Origin: Deinococcus cellulosilyticus NBRC 106333 = KACC 11606
Lineage (GTDB): Bacteria; Deinococcota; Deinococci; Deinococcales; Deinococcaceae
Reading direction: 5' to 3'
Assembly: GCF_007990775.1 (NCBI RefSeq)
Contig: NZ_BJXB01000015.1
Location: 1-64,000 of the forward strand
Length of the DNA stretch: 64,000 bases
A model generated the notes under the pieces. The model did no database searches, was not told the DNA's origin, and was given only the letters and a program-made list of their open reading frames with translations. This document shows positions 1-8,938 of the stretch, piece by piece. A program made the translations under genes and the position numbers. How positions within the stretch are numbered: the stretch's first letter is position 1; each line of letters opens with the position of its first letter.

Positions 1-269
1 GTGCCTTCCCTGACTCCATGCTCGATTCGATTGTTTATCTGTATCCTCCCATCATCAACGATGCCACCACCTTCCTGGCGGTCAATGACGACGCCGATCC
101 CCTGCAAGGCACAGACATGGGCTCTCAACTGGTTTACACCTTCGCAGACGACAGCACCTATTACATCAAGGTGGTGAGTGCCCGGGTGGATGGAGGCCTG
201 GCAGACAACAACGCCAAGAACACCTACAAACTCCGTCTGAGTTTGCTGAATGAAGGAGCTCTAAAGTGA
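1..269 (+). CDS. C-terminal end of a secreted protein with a PPC-like domain (partial)
   Basis: The reading frame is open from the window edge, so only the last 89 or so residues are seen and the true start lies upstream. The end of the protein (FADDSTYYIKVVSA then NTYKLRLSL) resembles the pre-peptidase C-terminal (PPC) beta-sandwich that often trails secreted peptidases; the 5344-7479 subtilase ends in a comparable segment (EDGTYYLKVSNLE). Its stop codon overlaps the GTG start of the next subtilase by 4 bases, so the two are translationally coupled in one operon. I infer this is the tail of another secreted, probably S8-type, protease, but no catalytic domain is visible here. Confidence 0.6.
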   Translation, partial: AFPDSMLDSIVYLYPPIINDATTFLAVNDDADPLQGTDMGSQLVYTFADDSTYYIKVVSARVDGGLADNNAKNTYKLRLSLLNEGALK

Positions 270-2818
270 GGAAACATCTTCTTTCTTCTCTGGCCCTGAT
301 CACCGTCGGTGTTTTGCTTGCAGGATGTGGCAAAAATGCAGGGCCCGCCTCTGCCCCACTGGCTGCTCCTCACCCGATTGAGCGTGGACAGAGCAAGCCT
401 CTGGTCCAGCCCAGGCAGCAACGCTACATGATTGAGTTTGGAGGCATGGGTGTGGGCATCCAGCAGCTCTCTGTGGATGGTTTTTCCCGTCTGGCAGCAG
501 AACAGGGGATCACCTACCAGCAGAATTACAGTTACAGCCGTCTGTTCCGCGGGATCTCCATCACCACCAGTCCACAGAACATTGAACGCATTGCTGCCTT
601 GCCTGGAGTGAAGTCGGTTCGGCGGGTCTCCAAAGTGAGACGGCCTCTGGATGTGAAGGGGGATTACCGACCAGACCTTGCCACTGCTGTGACGCAGACC
701 GGTGTGGATTATGTGCAGCAGGAATTGGGTTTCACAGGCAAGGGCATCAAGGTGGGCATCATTGATTCCGGGATTGATGTGGATCATCCTGACCTGAAAA
801 ACCGCATTGTGGCCCAGAAGGATTTTGTGGGAGACGATTATGACTCGTCACAGGACAGGATTCCCAGGCCTGACCCCATTGCAGATGACTGTGATGGCCA
901 CGGAACCCATGTGGCAGGTATTGTTGGAGCCAGGGGCAAGGTGGTTGGGGTTGCTCCGGAGGTGTCCCTGGGGGCTTACCGCATTTTCGGTTGTGGTGAA
1001 GACTCGACCACTGCCGATGATGTGATCATCGCTGCGCTGGAACAGGCCCTCAATGACCGGATGGATGTGGTGAACATGAGCCTCGGCAGTTTCGGAGGGT
1101 GGCCCACCGACCTGGTGTCTGAAGCCATCGACCGTGCCGCTGAGCAGGGCATGGTGGTGGTGGTTTCTGCAGGCAACGAGGGTGGTGAGGGCCCCATGGC
1201 CACTGGTTCCATTGCAGCCACCAGGAATGCCATTGCTGTGGCAAGTTACGAGAATGTGGGGGTGAACTCCAACTTCTTCCTGGTGGAGGGGCAGGAAATC
1301 CAGTACCTGAAGGCTTCTGGTGGTGCTGCTGTTCCACTTTCGGGCTCGCTGCAGTTTGCACGCACAGGCACCTCTTCTTCAATGGTGGATGCCTGCAATC
1401 CTCTGCCTGCCAACAGCCTGACTGGCAAGGCTGCATTGATCCGCCGTGGAGGGTGCAACTTCAGCGTGAAGGTGGCAAATGCCGAGGCTGCTGGAGCGGC
1501 AGCGGTGGTGATTTACAACAACACGCTGGGTGTGTTCAGTCCTGGCACAGATGGTCAGGTGCCTGTGGGCATGATCCAGAAGGCTGCGGGTGAGATGCTT
1601 GACAGCAAACTGGCCGGAGGGGAGACCGTGACCCTCACCTGGGGCGCGACCATGAAGTATTACCCCAATGACCGTGGAGGTCTCCTGTCGGACTTCACCA
1701 GCTATGGTCCCACACAGGACCTGACCCTGAAACCTGATCTGGGTGCTCCGGGGGGCAACATTTATTCCACCTATCCGCTGGAAAAAGGTGCACATGTGGT
1801 GCTGAGTGGGACGTCCATGGCTGCCCCCCATGTGGCAGGTGCGGTGGCCCTGTTGCTGCAGGCCCGTCCTGATTTGAAAGGCCACCCACAAAAAGTGCTC
1901 ACCATTTTGCAGAATGGAGCCATTCCTGCCATTTACAGCAAGGACACCAGCGATTTCCTGGATTCGGTGAACCGTCAGGGCGCAGGGATGCTCAACATGG
2001 TCAACAGCATCCTCAATGAAACCCGGGTGGAACCCAGCAGTCTTTCCCTGAAGGATGTGCAGGGCACGGTCACCAAGACACTCCGTCTGTACAACGACAG
2101 TGACTATCCTGTGCTTTACGGCGTTTTCCACATTCCTGCCCTGGGAACCTTTGGAAACATGGCTCCAGTCAGCCTCAGTGAGAATGCAGCGAATGTGGCG
2201 TTTCAGTACGAAGACGTGGTCCTGTACCCTGGTGAAAGCTATACCCTGAAAGTGGACATCACCCCCTCTCCCAAAGATCCAGAAGGCACCCTGTTTGGTG
2301 GTTACATTGTGCTGTTGAACAGCGACGGTTTCAGCAATGTGGTGCCTTACATGGGATTCAAAGGAGATTACCAATCTCAACCAGCCATGACAGACAATGT
2401 CCTGACCTGGATTGATTTTGAAACCGAAGATTACTACCTGCTGACCGATGGTGCCGAGTTTGATTTCTCCAAGGGGGAATTCCCCTCTGTGCTGTACCAC
2501 ATGGACCACCCTGCCCAGCGGGTGATCCTGGATGTGTTGAATGGCAAAACAGAAAAACCTGTCTTCGCTTCGGGATCGGACTATGTGGTCTTCGACCATG
2601 AGATTCGCAACACCTCAGAGTATTACTGGTGGTACCTCACCTGGTATGGCGACCTGAAACGTGCCCAGATGCAGGCAGGGGTTCCGGTCACCAAGACCCT
2701 GCCAGATGGAGCTTACCGTCTGCGCATGCGTGCTCTGAGGGTGGGTGGCGATGCCAGCAATCCTGAGCACTGGGACCGCTGGATTTCTCCAGTTTTCTAC
2801 ATCAAGAACGTCAAATAG
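266..2818 (+). CDS. Subtilisin-like (S8) lipoprotein protease with PA domain
   Basis: An 850-residue secreted serine protease. The N-terminus is a lipoprotein signal with lipobox LLAGC (Cys21). An inhibitor-I9-like propeptide follows (about residues 50-125). The catalytic triad is visible as Asp167 (IIDSGIDVDHPDL), His212 (DGHGTHVAG) and Ser517 (SGTSMAAPHVAG). A protease-associated (PA) domain is inserted between His and Ser (about 360-470), as in lactocepin/C5a-peptidase-type subtilases. The last 250 residues form a beta-rich region of unknown role. The start is GTG, overlapping the preceding stop as GTGA. The product probably degrades extracellular protein at the cell envelope. Confidence is high for the family and low for the substrate. 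Confidence 0.93.
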   Translation: MRKHLLSSLALITVGVLLAGCGKNAGPASAPLAAPHPIERGQSKPLVQPRQQRYMIEFGGMGVGIQQLSVDGFSRLAAEQGITYQQNYSYSRLFRGISITTSPQNIERIAALPGVKSVRRVSKVRRPLDVKGDYRPDLATAVTQTGVDYVQQELGFTGKGIKVGIIDSGIDVDHPDLKNRIVAQKDFVGDDYDSSQDRIPRPDPIADDCDGHGTHVAGIVGARGKVVGVAPEVSLGAYRIFGCGEDSTTADDVIIAALEQALNDRMDVVNMSLGSFGGWPTDLVSEAIDRAAEQGMVVVVSAGNEGGEGPMATGSIAATRNAIAVASYENVGVNSNFFLVEGQEIQYLKASGGAAVPLSGSLQFARTGTSSSMVDACNPLPANSLTGKAALIRRGGCNFSVKVANAEAAGAAAVVIYNNTLGVFSPGTDGQVPVGMIQKAAGEMLDSKLAGGETVTLTWGATMKYYPNDRGGLLSDFTSYGPTQDLTLKPDLGAPGGNIYSTYPLEKGAHVVLSGTSMAAPHVAGAVALLLQARPDLKGHPQKVLTILQNGAIPAIYSKDTSDFLDSVNRQGAGMLNMVNSILNETRVEPSSLSLKDVQGTVTKTLRLYNDSDYPVLYGVFHIPALGTFGNMAPVSLSENAANVAFQYEDVVLYPGESYTLKVDITPSPKDPEGTLFGGYIVLLNSDGFSNVVPYMGFKGDYQSQPAMTDNVLTWIDFETEDYYLLTDGAEFDFSKGEFPSVLYHMDHPAQRVILDVLNGKTEKPVFASGSDYVVFDHEIRNTSEYYWWYLTWYGDLKRAQMQAGVPVTKTLPDGAYRLRMRALRVGGDASNPEHWDRWISPVFYIKNVK

Positions 2819-2890
2819 TTTTGTGGTTGCTGGGCTGAAGGACAGAATGGATCTTCAGTCCGCAGGGAGCCAGAGAAGGGCTCGGTCAGG

Positions 2891-2918
2891 GAGAAGCAGG
2901 CACTTGTGCCTGCTTCTC
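2891..2918 (+). terminator. Intrinsic terminator after the PA-domain subtilase
   Basis: A perfect 13-bp stem (GAGAAGCAGGCAC and its complement) with a two-base loop, followed by a short T-run. It lies 72 bp after the subtilase stop codon. Confidence 0.6.
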
Positions 2919-2992
2919 TTTCGCCTGAGGGTACACCAGGCATGGAGACAAAAAGCAGCAGATGACTTGAATGTTTGGATTTTTCTGTTTAA

Positions 2993-3025
2993 GATTGTGC
3001 ACAATCATGCAGATTGTTCACAATC
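2993..3025. promoter_or_regulatory. Paired palindromic operator-like sites
   Basis: Two 14-bp dyads lie 19 bp centre to centre: GATTGTGCACAATC (2993-3006, perfect) and GATTGTTCACAATC (3012-3025, near-perfect). They lie in the 390-bp gap upstream of the lipoprotein-protease operon starting at 3209. The spacing of about two helical turns suits a dimeric repressor or activator bound on one face. The regulator is not known. A related site, GATTGTGCACGATT, lies at 33664-33677 between the MATE and kynureninase genes. Confidence 0.45.
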
Positions 3026-3208
3026 TTGGCACTGAATTCTGCTAAAATAAAAATCTCCTACCAATATGTTCAAAATTTGTCACTTTATACAGGCATTTGA
3101 CATCAATTTCCTGAGAAAGTTATGCTAAGTATGACAATAAGCTGAGAACCCAAGGTCACCTCATGTGGCGAGCCTGTGAGGGAAGGACAGCCTGTCGCGA
3201 GGTGAAAC

Positions 3209-5344
3209 ATGAATGTGAAGTTGCTCGGGGCCTCCCTGACCGCAGCCTTCCTGCTGGCCGCATGTGGGAACACCCAACCCCCAAAGGACACCACCCCTCC
3301 TGAAATCCGGCTGGTGACCGAAAACAACCAGACCGTAGGAGCAGGGTCCATCACCCTTCAGGGAACCATCAAGGACAATGCGCAGATCAAGAGTGCCACC
3401 TACACCCTCAATGGTGGAGCCGAACAGCCCATCACCCTGGGAAATGGTGGAGCTTTCACCGTGGAGGTCAAAGGGCTTCAGGCGGGTGAAAACAAGGTGC
3501 TTCTGAAGGTCGTCGATGCTGCAGGCAATCCGCAGACTTTTCAATTTACCGTCACCTACAATCCTTCACTGAATGACAAAACCGCCCCAACAATCACCCT
3601 CACCACGGCAGACCAGCAGACGGTGACCCAAAACCAGCTTCAGGTGACAGGCACTGTGGTGGACGATGTCAAACTGAAGACGGTCACCCTGAGTGTCAAT
3701 GGGGGGCCTGCACAACCTGTGGAAGTTGCTGCAAGTGGTGCTTTCAGCGTGCTGGCAGCAGGATTCAAAGCCGGCACCAACACCATTGAGATTCGGGCCA
3801 CGGACGAAGCAGGCAATCCCAGAACCCAGACCCTGACCGTCCAATACGACGACAACGGGGTGGGCTCTGTGCAGGTGCCTGGTGCTGTGGTCACCAGCAA
3901 CGGGGGAGCCGCCGTGAGTGGAACCCTTGTGACTGTGGATGGCCTGCCAGACATCCAGACCTTCACCGACAGCAAAGGCCAGTTCAGCCTGGATCTCGAT
4001 CCCGGGTCATACAACATCAACTTCGAGAAGTCGGGCCACGCTGCTTCCAGGGTGGAAGGTCTGGTGGTGACCACAAGTGGTGCAGCAGTGCCCCTCAATG
4101 TGATCCAGAAGGTCTCTGTCCACAATCTGGTGGCGAAGGCACCTGAGGTGACGGCCGTTCAGACCCTGATCGGAAAAGACCTCGTGGACCTCACTCCAGG
4201 CATGGAACTGGATGCAGATGCAGGAGCCTCTCTGCGGATCAAAGTCAAAGCCGGAGATGAGTCCCTCAGCCCGGAACTGATCTATGTGAATGTGGGCGAG
4301 CGAAACGGAGACATGGATTATGGGGCCCTGCTTTTCAGCAATGACCCCAAGAACACCGAATTCGATTCGACCCTTTTTGGCCTGGAACCCTACAACTACA
4401 ACGGCATTCGGGGCGACACCTTCCTGAACATCACGGCCTACGACTTCAACGGCAACCGCATTCAGAAATTCCTTCCCATTCATGTGGCCGCCGAGCCCCA
4501 CACCAGTCCACTGGGCGCTGGTCCTCAATTGGATGTGTCTGCAACCACCATGTCCACCAAATTCAACATGAACATTGCAGGTGGTTCCAGACCTTCAGCT
4601 GCGCCATCTGACGATTCCACCATGTGGGTCACCCTGCGCTGGAAGTACGACAACGCCCTGCTGGACAATCCTCTGGGTTTCCGCATCTGGCGCAGCTTCG
4701 ACAACAAGGTCTTCAAGCCCATCCTGACGGTGGATGGAGGAGACCGTGTGGCCATTGACACCGATCCTGCCCTTGAGGCAGACAAAACAGCCCATTACTA
4801 TGTGGAGGCCTTCAACAGCACAACCAACTCCAGAGGCAAGGTGGACAGTGTCACCCCTCTGCCAGCTTTCAACATCATCGCTGTCGGACCTGCAAACCAC
4901 AGCACCAACGTTTCCGTGCAACCCACCCTCACCTGGACCGTTGACCGTCTGGTGGGAGACGTGCGCGAGTTCTACCCCAGCATCTGGAATTACCCGGAAC
5001 AGAACGGCAGCTCTGGAGATGAATGTGTCTGGGGAAGGGCACTCTGTGAGTACTTCCCAGACTACCTGTATGCAGACGATGGCACCACACCAGGGCTCAA
5101 AAAGACAGGCAACACCTACAGCCTGATCTACAACGAAAACAAAAAGGCCCTTTACCCCAGGCTGGAATCCTACCACTCCTACACTTTTGCCCTTTCTGCT
5201 GCGGCCTACAACAGTGACGGAAGTGCTGTTTCCATTGCCCAGGACATGCTGAATGTGTTCAGCCAGTTCGGTCATTGCAACTTCGGTGGACCGGTGTGTG
5301 AGGGGAACCTCAGCCTGTTCATGACCGGAGACGGGAGCTTCTGA
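3209..5344 (+). CDS. Lipoprotein with Ig-like repeats and a carboxypeptidase-regulatory-like domain
   Basis: A 711-residue surface lipoprotein; the signal peptide ends in the lipobox LLAAC (Cys19). Two similar bacterial Ig-like repeats follow (about residues 28-115 and 125-210; each opens with TPPEI or TAPTI and carries TxDxAGN or VDAAGN near its end). Then comes a short domain resembling the carboxypeptidase-regulatory fold (GAAVSGTLV, GQFSLDLDPGSYNI, about 220-290), and a fibronectin-like C-terminal half. No catalytic motif is seen. The RBS GAGGTGAAAC precedes the ATG. The stop overlaps the ATG of the next protease (TGATG), so it is likely co-expressed and may bind substrate or the cell surface alongside that enzyme. 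That role is an inference. Confidence 0.85.
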   Translation: MNVKLLGASLTAAFLLAACGNTQPPKDTTPPEIRLVTENNQTVGAGSITLQGTIKDNAQIKSATYTLNGGAEQPITLGNGGAFTVEVKGLQAGENKVLLKVVDAAGNPQTFQFTVTYNPSLNDKTAPTITLTTADQQTVTQNQLQVTGTVVDDVKLKTVTLSVNGGPAQPVEVAASGAFSVLAAGFKAGTNTIEIRATDEAGNPRTQTLTVQYDDNGVGSVQVPGAVVTSNGGAAVSGTLVTVDGLPDIQTFTDSKGQFSLDLDPGSYNINFEKSGHAASRVEGLVVTTSGAAVPLNVIQKVSVHNLVAKAPEVTAVQTLIGKDLVDLTPGMELDADAGASLRIKVKAGDESLSPELIYVNVGERNGDMDYGALLFSNDPKNTEFDSTLFGLEPYNYNGIRGDTFLNITAYDFNGNRIQKFLPIHVAAEPHTSPLGAGPQLDVSATTMSTKFNMNIAGGSRPSAAPSDDSTMWVTLRWKYDNALLDNPLGFRIWRSFDNKVFKPILTVDGGDRVAIDTDPALEADKTAHYYVEAFNSTTNSRGKVDSVTPLPAFNIIAVGPANHSTNVSVQPTLTWTVDRLVGDVREFYPSIWNYPEQNGSSGDECVWGRALCEYFPDYLYADDGTTPGLKKTGNTYSLIYNENKKALYPRLESYHSYTFALSAAAYNSDGSAVSIAQDMLNVFSQFGHCNFGGPVCEGNLSLFMTGDGSF

Positions 5345-7479
5345 TGAAAACCATCCCTTCCCTTTTTCTCGTGAGCCTCACCCTGGGCCTTGCTGCCTGT
5401 GGAACCGTCACCCCCACCCGTGACACCAGCCATGAACAGGCCTGGAAGTTCATTCGCAGCAAGCAGGCTCCGCGCCTGGCCCAGGCCCTGCCTTCCCGGT
5501 CATTGCTGCTCAAAGACAGTTCCAGCCAGGAAGCCACCCAGAACATCGTCATTGGCTACACCACTGCAACAGCAAATGCTGTGAAGCAACTGTTGCGGGG
5601 TCTGGGCTCCGTGGACACCAACACCCTGACGATGGAACACAGCAACCTGCAGGCCATGCAGGTGACCCTGCCCGCAGACCTCTCTGCAAACAAAGTGGTC
5701 CGGGCCCTGCAGCAATCTGGACAGGTCCGCTACGCTTACGTTTCCCGCAACATTCAGCAAATCAAGGTCCCCACAGCATCATTCAGCCTGCAAGCAGGGA
5801 TGGAACCCTCTGCCCAGGCTGTGACAGATCCCCTCCTCACCAAACAGTGGTGGTTGAAAAACGTGCGGGCAGATCAGGTGCGCAACATTGCGACGGGAGC
5901 AGGTGTGGTGGTGGCCGTGGTGGACTCGGACTTCAACCGCCTTCATGAAGACCTGAAGGCCGAAGGCAAGATCGTGACCGGGATTGATGCTGTACGCACC
6001 ACAGATTTTGAGAAGCCTGTGTTGCTGCAGCCCACGGACCCCCTCACCAACCACATCCACGGCAGTGGCAGCGCAGGAACCATTGCTGAACGCATGGGCA
6101 ACAGTGTCGGTGGGGCAGGCGTTGCTCCTGATGCCATCCTGATGCCTGTGCGGATTTTCGGCTCGAAGGGTTACGCAGGTGATTTCAATGTGGCCATGGG
6201 CATCATCTGGGCAGTTGACCATGGGGCCCAGGTCATCAACAACTCCTGGGGAGGTGGAGGCAATGCTCCCCTGCTGAGAGACGCCATCGATTACGCCCTG
6301 TCCAACAATGTGGTGGTGGTGGGATCTGCAGGAAACGACTACAGTGACATGCACTCTGGACCAGAAAACCTGCCCGGGGTGATTTCGGTGGGAGCGAGCA
6401 CCAACACCGACACCAAAATCGGTTTTTCCAATTATGGACCCCGGGTGGATCTGTTTGCCCCTGGAACCGATGGCCTGACCACCTACTCTGACACCAATGA
6501 CGGTTATGGCCTGTTCAGTGGCACCTCCATGGCTGCCCCTGTGGTGTCTGGAGGGGCTGCACTGGTTCTGCAAAAGGCCCGCACTCTGGGCGTGGATCTC
6601 ACCCCTTACCAGGTGAAGAAACTGCTGGTGAATGGCACCGACCCGATGAAGGACCAGCCCCAGGGTCGCCTGAATCTGCAAAAAGCCCTGTCGTTTTCTG
6701 CAAACACCCTTCCCCAGGACGGAGGATATGTGACCGTTCAGGTGGATGAGCAGGTGAGTCGGCTTGGTGTGGGGCTGGTGGATGTGAGCCTCATTCCCCT
6801 GGATGGCCAGAACAAAGGCATGCCATACACTGCCAAAACCTCACAGGGCTTCATGGGTGCACCAGGCCAGGCCAGCTTCATTGGCATTGAGCCGGGCCTG
6901 TACGATGTGAAAGTGGCCGGACCGGACATCTGGGCGGTGGGGGGAACCCGCGCAAGCCTCTCCGGAACAGTGCAGGTGAAGCCCGGACACCACAACGCTG
7001 TTGTGCTCAATTACGCCATCGTTGCCGACCTGCATGAGTACACCAATGGTGGCATGACCCGCAACAACACCTTCGAAGATGCCACAGACACCTCCCTGAT
7101 TTCCCCAGAACTGTTTGAAGAAGGTTTCCTGATCGGTGGAACCTTTGACAACAGCAATTACCTGGTGGCTGTTCCCACCAAGGGTCCAGATGTGGACATC
7201 TTCAGGGTGGAGGCGAACGCTGGAGAGACCTTCAGCATTCAGGGTTTTGACTGGTCCATTTCCTCCAAGGCTTCCGTGCTGCTGGAAGTTTACGATGAGG
7301 AAGGCAACCTGCTGGCAGAAAGTGAACCTGCAGATTGGGACAGTGGTGCAGATGTCCTGCTGAACCACACCGTCTCAGAAGACGGCACCTACTACCTGAA
7401 GGTGTCCAACCTCGAAGATGTCGAAGGCCTCAAGAGTTACTACGCCCTGATTTTGCAGAAATCCCCTGCAGAAGAGTAA
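5344..7479 (+). CDS. Subtilisin-like (S8) lipoprotein protease with PPC domain
   Basis: A 711-residue secreted subtilase with lipobox GLAAC (Cys19). The catalytic residues are Asp194 (VVDSDFNRLHEDL), His239 (NHIHGSGSAGTI) and Ser395 (SGTSMAAPVVSG). The His motif has GSGSAG instead of the usual GTHVAG, a mild deviation. The region around residues 60-150 looks like a propeptide. The C-terminal 100 residues (GPDVDIFRVEANAGETFSI to TYYLKVSNLE) match the PPC fold. Translation is coupled to the upstream Ig-like lipoprotein by a TGATG overlap. It is probably an envelope-bound protein-degrading enzyme; the substrate is unknown. Confidence 0.92.
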   Translation: MKTIPSLFLVSLTLGLAACGTVTPTRDTSHEQAWKFIRSKQAPRLAQALPSRSLLLKDSSSQEATQNIVIGYTTATANAVKQLLRGLGSVDTNTLTMEHSNLQAMQVTLPADLSANKVVRALQQSGQVRYAYVSRNIQQIKVPTASFSLQAGMEPSAQAVTDPLLTKQWWLKNVRADQVRNIATGAGVVVAVVDSDFNRLHEDLKAEGKIVTGIDAVRTTDFEKPVLLQPTDPLTNHIHGSGSAGTIAERMGNSVGGAGVAPDAILMPVRIFGSKGYAGDFNVAMGIIWAVDHGAQVINNSWGGGGNAPLLRDAIDYALSNNVVVVGSAGNDYSDMHSGPENLPGVISVGASTNTDTKIGFSNYGPRVDLFAPGTDGLTTYSDTNDGYGLFSGTSMAAPVVSGGAALVLQKARTLGVDLTPYQVKKLLVNGTDPMKDQPQGRLNLQKALSFSANTLPQDGGYVTVQVDEQVSRLGVGLVDVSLIPLDGQNKGMPYTAKTSQGFMGAPGQASFIGIEPGLYDVKVAGPDIWAVGGTRASLSGTVQVKPGHHNAVVLNYAIVADLHEYTNGGMTRNNTFEDATDTSLISPELFEEGFLIGGTFDNSNYLVAVPTKGPDVDIFRVEANAGETFSIQGFDWSISSKASVLLEVYDEEGNLLAESEPADWDSGADVLLNHTVSEDGTYYLKVSNLEDVEGLKSYYALILQKSPAEE

Positions 7480-7500
7480 AACCAACATCCATAAAGAGGA

Positions 7501-7525
7501 GGCAGCCCGGTACAAAAGGGCTGCC
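7501..7525. terminator. Convergent-gene terminator
   Basis: GGCAGCCC and GGGCTGCC form an 8-bp stem between the stop codons of the subtilase (+) and corA (-). The T-rich flank is short, so efficiency is uncertain. Confidence 0.5.
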
Positions 7526-7556
7526 TTCCTCGCATGATTGCTTCAGCGGGGGTGGT

Positions 7557-8489
7557 CTACCACCAGCGGGCACGGCGCACAAAGTACCACAAAATGCCCA
7601 CAGCCAGAGCTCCGATCAAGAGCACAAAATAAAAAGACCAGTGGGTGTCCTGAAAGGGAATCGGAACGTTCATGCCATAAAAACTGGTGATCAGGGTGGG
7701 AATCGCCACCATGATGGTCGCCACCGTCATCACCTTCATCACCGAGTTGACGTTGTTCGAGATCACACTGGCAAAAGCACCCATCATGCTGGCCAGAATC
7801 TGGGTGGCGATGTCGGTCATCTCAATGGCCTGCTGGTTCTCGATGATCACATCGTCCAGGAGTTCCTGATCATCGGCGTACATCTCGAACACCCGGTCTC
7901 TGCGCACCCGTTCCATCATGATCTCGTTGGATTTGATGGCGGTCTTGAAATACACCAGGGATTTTTCCAGTTTCAGGAGTGCCAGCAGTTCCTGATTGCG
8001 GGTGGAGTTTTCAAGCTGGTCTTCCACGGCATCCACCTGCTTGTTGATCTTGCGCAAATCCACCAGATAGCGCTGTGCCGTGCGGTGAAAGAGTTGCAGG
8101 GTGAAACGGTTCTTCTTGGCCGTGGAGATGTAGCGCACCATCCCTTTTTTCATGTCCTGAATGATGGGATTGTCCTGGGCACACACCGTCACGATGCAGT
8201 GCTGGCAGTGAATGATCCCCAGAGGAATGGTGTCGTAGGGAATGTCGCTGTTGTCTCCCAAAGGAAAAGAGGTCTGGATCAGGAAAAGGATGAAGTCATC
8301 CTCTTTCTCAAAACGGGGCCTTTCGTCCACGTCCAGAGGGTAATTCAGGTAATCGACCGGAATGCCGATTTCGTGGTGCAGGTAATCAATTTCTTCCAGA
8401 CTCGGGGCGATGGCATTGATCCAGCACCCTTCCATGTAATCGTCGACGAGGTGGAGCTTCCCTCCAATGCTGCGGTAGTATTCCAGCAT
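7557..8489 (-). CDS. corA: CorA-family magnesium transporter
   Basis: A divalent-cation channel of the CorA family, about 310 residues. It has an acidic, helix-rich cytoplasmic domain and two C-terminal membrane helices. The signature YGMNVP closes the first helix and is followed by the acidic loop and a last helix rich in Trp/Leu. I chose ATG 8489 because it overlaps, as TGATG, the stop of a short ORF (8489-8524) that carries a strong RBS; a GTG six bases upstream (8495) is the alternative. No good Shine-Dalgarno serves corA itself, which suggests translational coupling. The two upstream ORFs resemble the leader-peptide arrangement of enterobacterial mgtA and corA. Confidence 0.9.
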   Translation of the reverse strand: MLEYYRSIGGKLHLVDDYMEGCWINAIAPSLEEIDYLHHEIGIPVDYLNYPLDVDERPRFEKEDDFILFLIQTSFPLGDNSDIPYDTIPLGIIHCQHCIVTVCAQDNPIIQDMKKGMVRYISTAKKNRFTLQLFHRTAQRYLVDLRKINKQVDAVEDQLENSTRNQELLALLKLEKSLVYFKTAIKSNEIMMERVRRDRVFEMYADDQELLDDVIIENQQAIEMTDIATQILASMMGAFASVISNNVNSVMKVMTVATIMVAIPTLITSFYGMNVPIPFQDTHWSFYFVLLIGALAVGILWYFVRRARWW

Positions 8490-8524
8490 CAGCACACCCC
8501 CCCTGCGCAGTAAATCATGCGCAT
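8489..8524 (-). CDS. Leader ORF 2 of corA (11 codons)
   Basis: ATG CGC ATG ATT and so on encodes MRMIYCAGGVC. It is preceded by the strong Shine-Dalgarno TTAGGAGG seven bases upstream, and its TGA overlaps the corA ATG. It is too short to be detected by ordinary gene finding. Its likely job is to deliver ribosomes to corA by stop-start coupling, or to act as a translation sensor. Function is inferred from position and the RBS. Confidence 0.55.
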   Translation of the reverse strand: MRMIYCAGGVC

Positions 8525-8552
8525 GTGAAAACCTCCTAAGGGCTAAACGGGC

Positions 8553-8612
8553 TCAGAGCAAAGAGAACGGGTGGTGGGAGGGTTGACTGGGAGGGTTGTC
8601 TTCTTTTGTCAT
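8553..8612 (-). CDS. Leader ORF 1 of corA, proline-rich (19 codons)
   Basis: Encodes MTKEDNPPSQPSHHPFSLL with the RBS AAGGAGG seven bases before the ATG. Four of its 19 residues are proline, including a PP pair. Proline-rich leader peptides such as MgtL make translation speed depend on magnesium and proline supply in enterobacteria. The RBS-start segment GGTGGTGG is complementary to CCACCACC near the end of the ORF. CCTAAGG at this RBS can pair with CCTTAGG at the RBS of leader ORF 2, so exclusive RNA folds are possible. Confidence 0.5.
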   Translation of the reverse strand: MTKEDNPPSQPSHHPFSLL

Positions 8613-8677
8613 GCCACCACCTCCTTAGGGGTTCGTTTTTACAGAACAAGAAAGCGCACTGAAGCGCCTGTGGTTTC

Positions 8678-8683
8678 AGTGTA
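8678..8683 (-). promoter_or_regulatory. Candidate -10 element for the corA leader
   Basis: TACACT on the minus strand, about 65 bases before leader ORF 1. No convincing -35 is seen because the upstream DNA belongs to a repeat. Confidence 0.3.
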
Positions 8684-8733
8684 ACAAGATGGGGGAGGGG
8701 GTGCAAGATCCCCCTGCCCCTCGCTTCGCTCTC

Positions 8734-8827
8734 GGCGGTCCCCCTTAACGAAGGGGGATGGATGGGCGTCTGGGATGACTTCCAATTTGGCAATCCATCA
8801 ACCCCCTTTTGTTAAGGGGGGACAGCC
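8734..8827. repeat. Inverted-repeat element
   Basis: Two arms of about 31 bp (GGCGGTCCCCCTTAAC... and its near complement ending GTTAAGGGGGGACAGCC) surround a loop of about 30 bp. The flank (CCCCTCGCTTCGCTCTC) resembles the short repeats at 14262 and 19338. It is a dispersed non-coding element in the gap between corA and gnd. Confidence 0.6.
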
Positions 8828-8891
8828 TTGTGGGTGCTTCACACCCATCAAGGCAGGGGGGATCTCACCCTCAGCAACCTGATTCCAGAAA

Positions 8892-8921
8892 CAACCCCCT
8901 CCAGAATCCTGAAGGGGGTTG
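8892..8921 (-). terminator. Terminator of the gluconate kinase-gnd operon
   Basis: CAACCCCC pairs with GGGGGTTG, followed on the minus strand by TTTCTGG. It lies 18 bp after the gnd stop. Confidence 0.6.
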
Positions 8922-8938
8922 CACGGTTTGCTTTGAAA

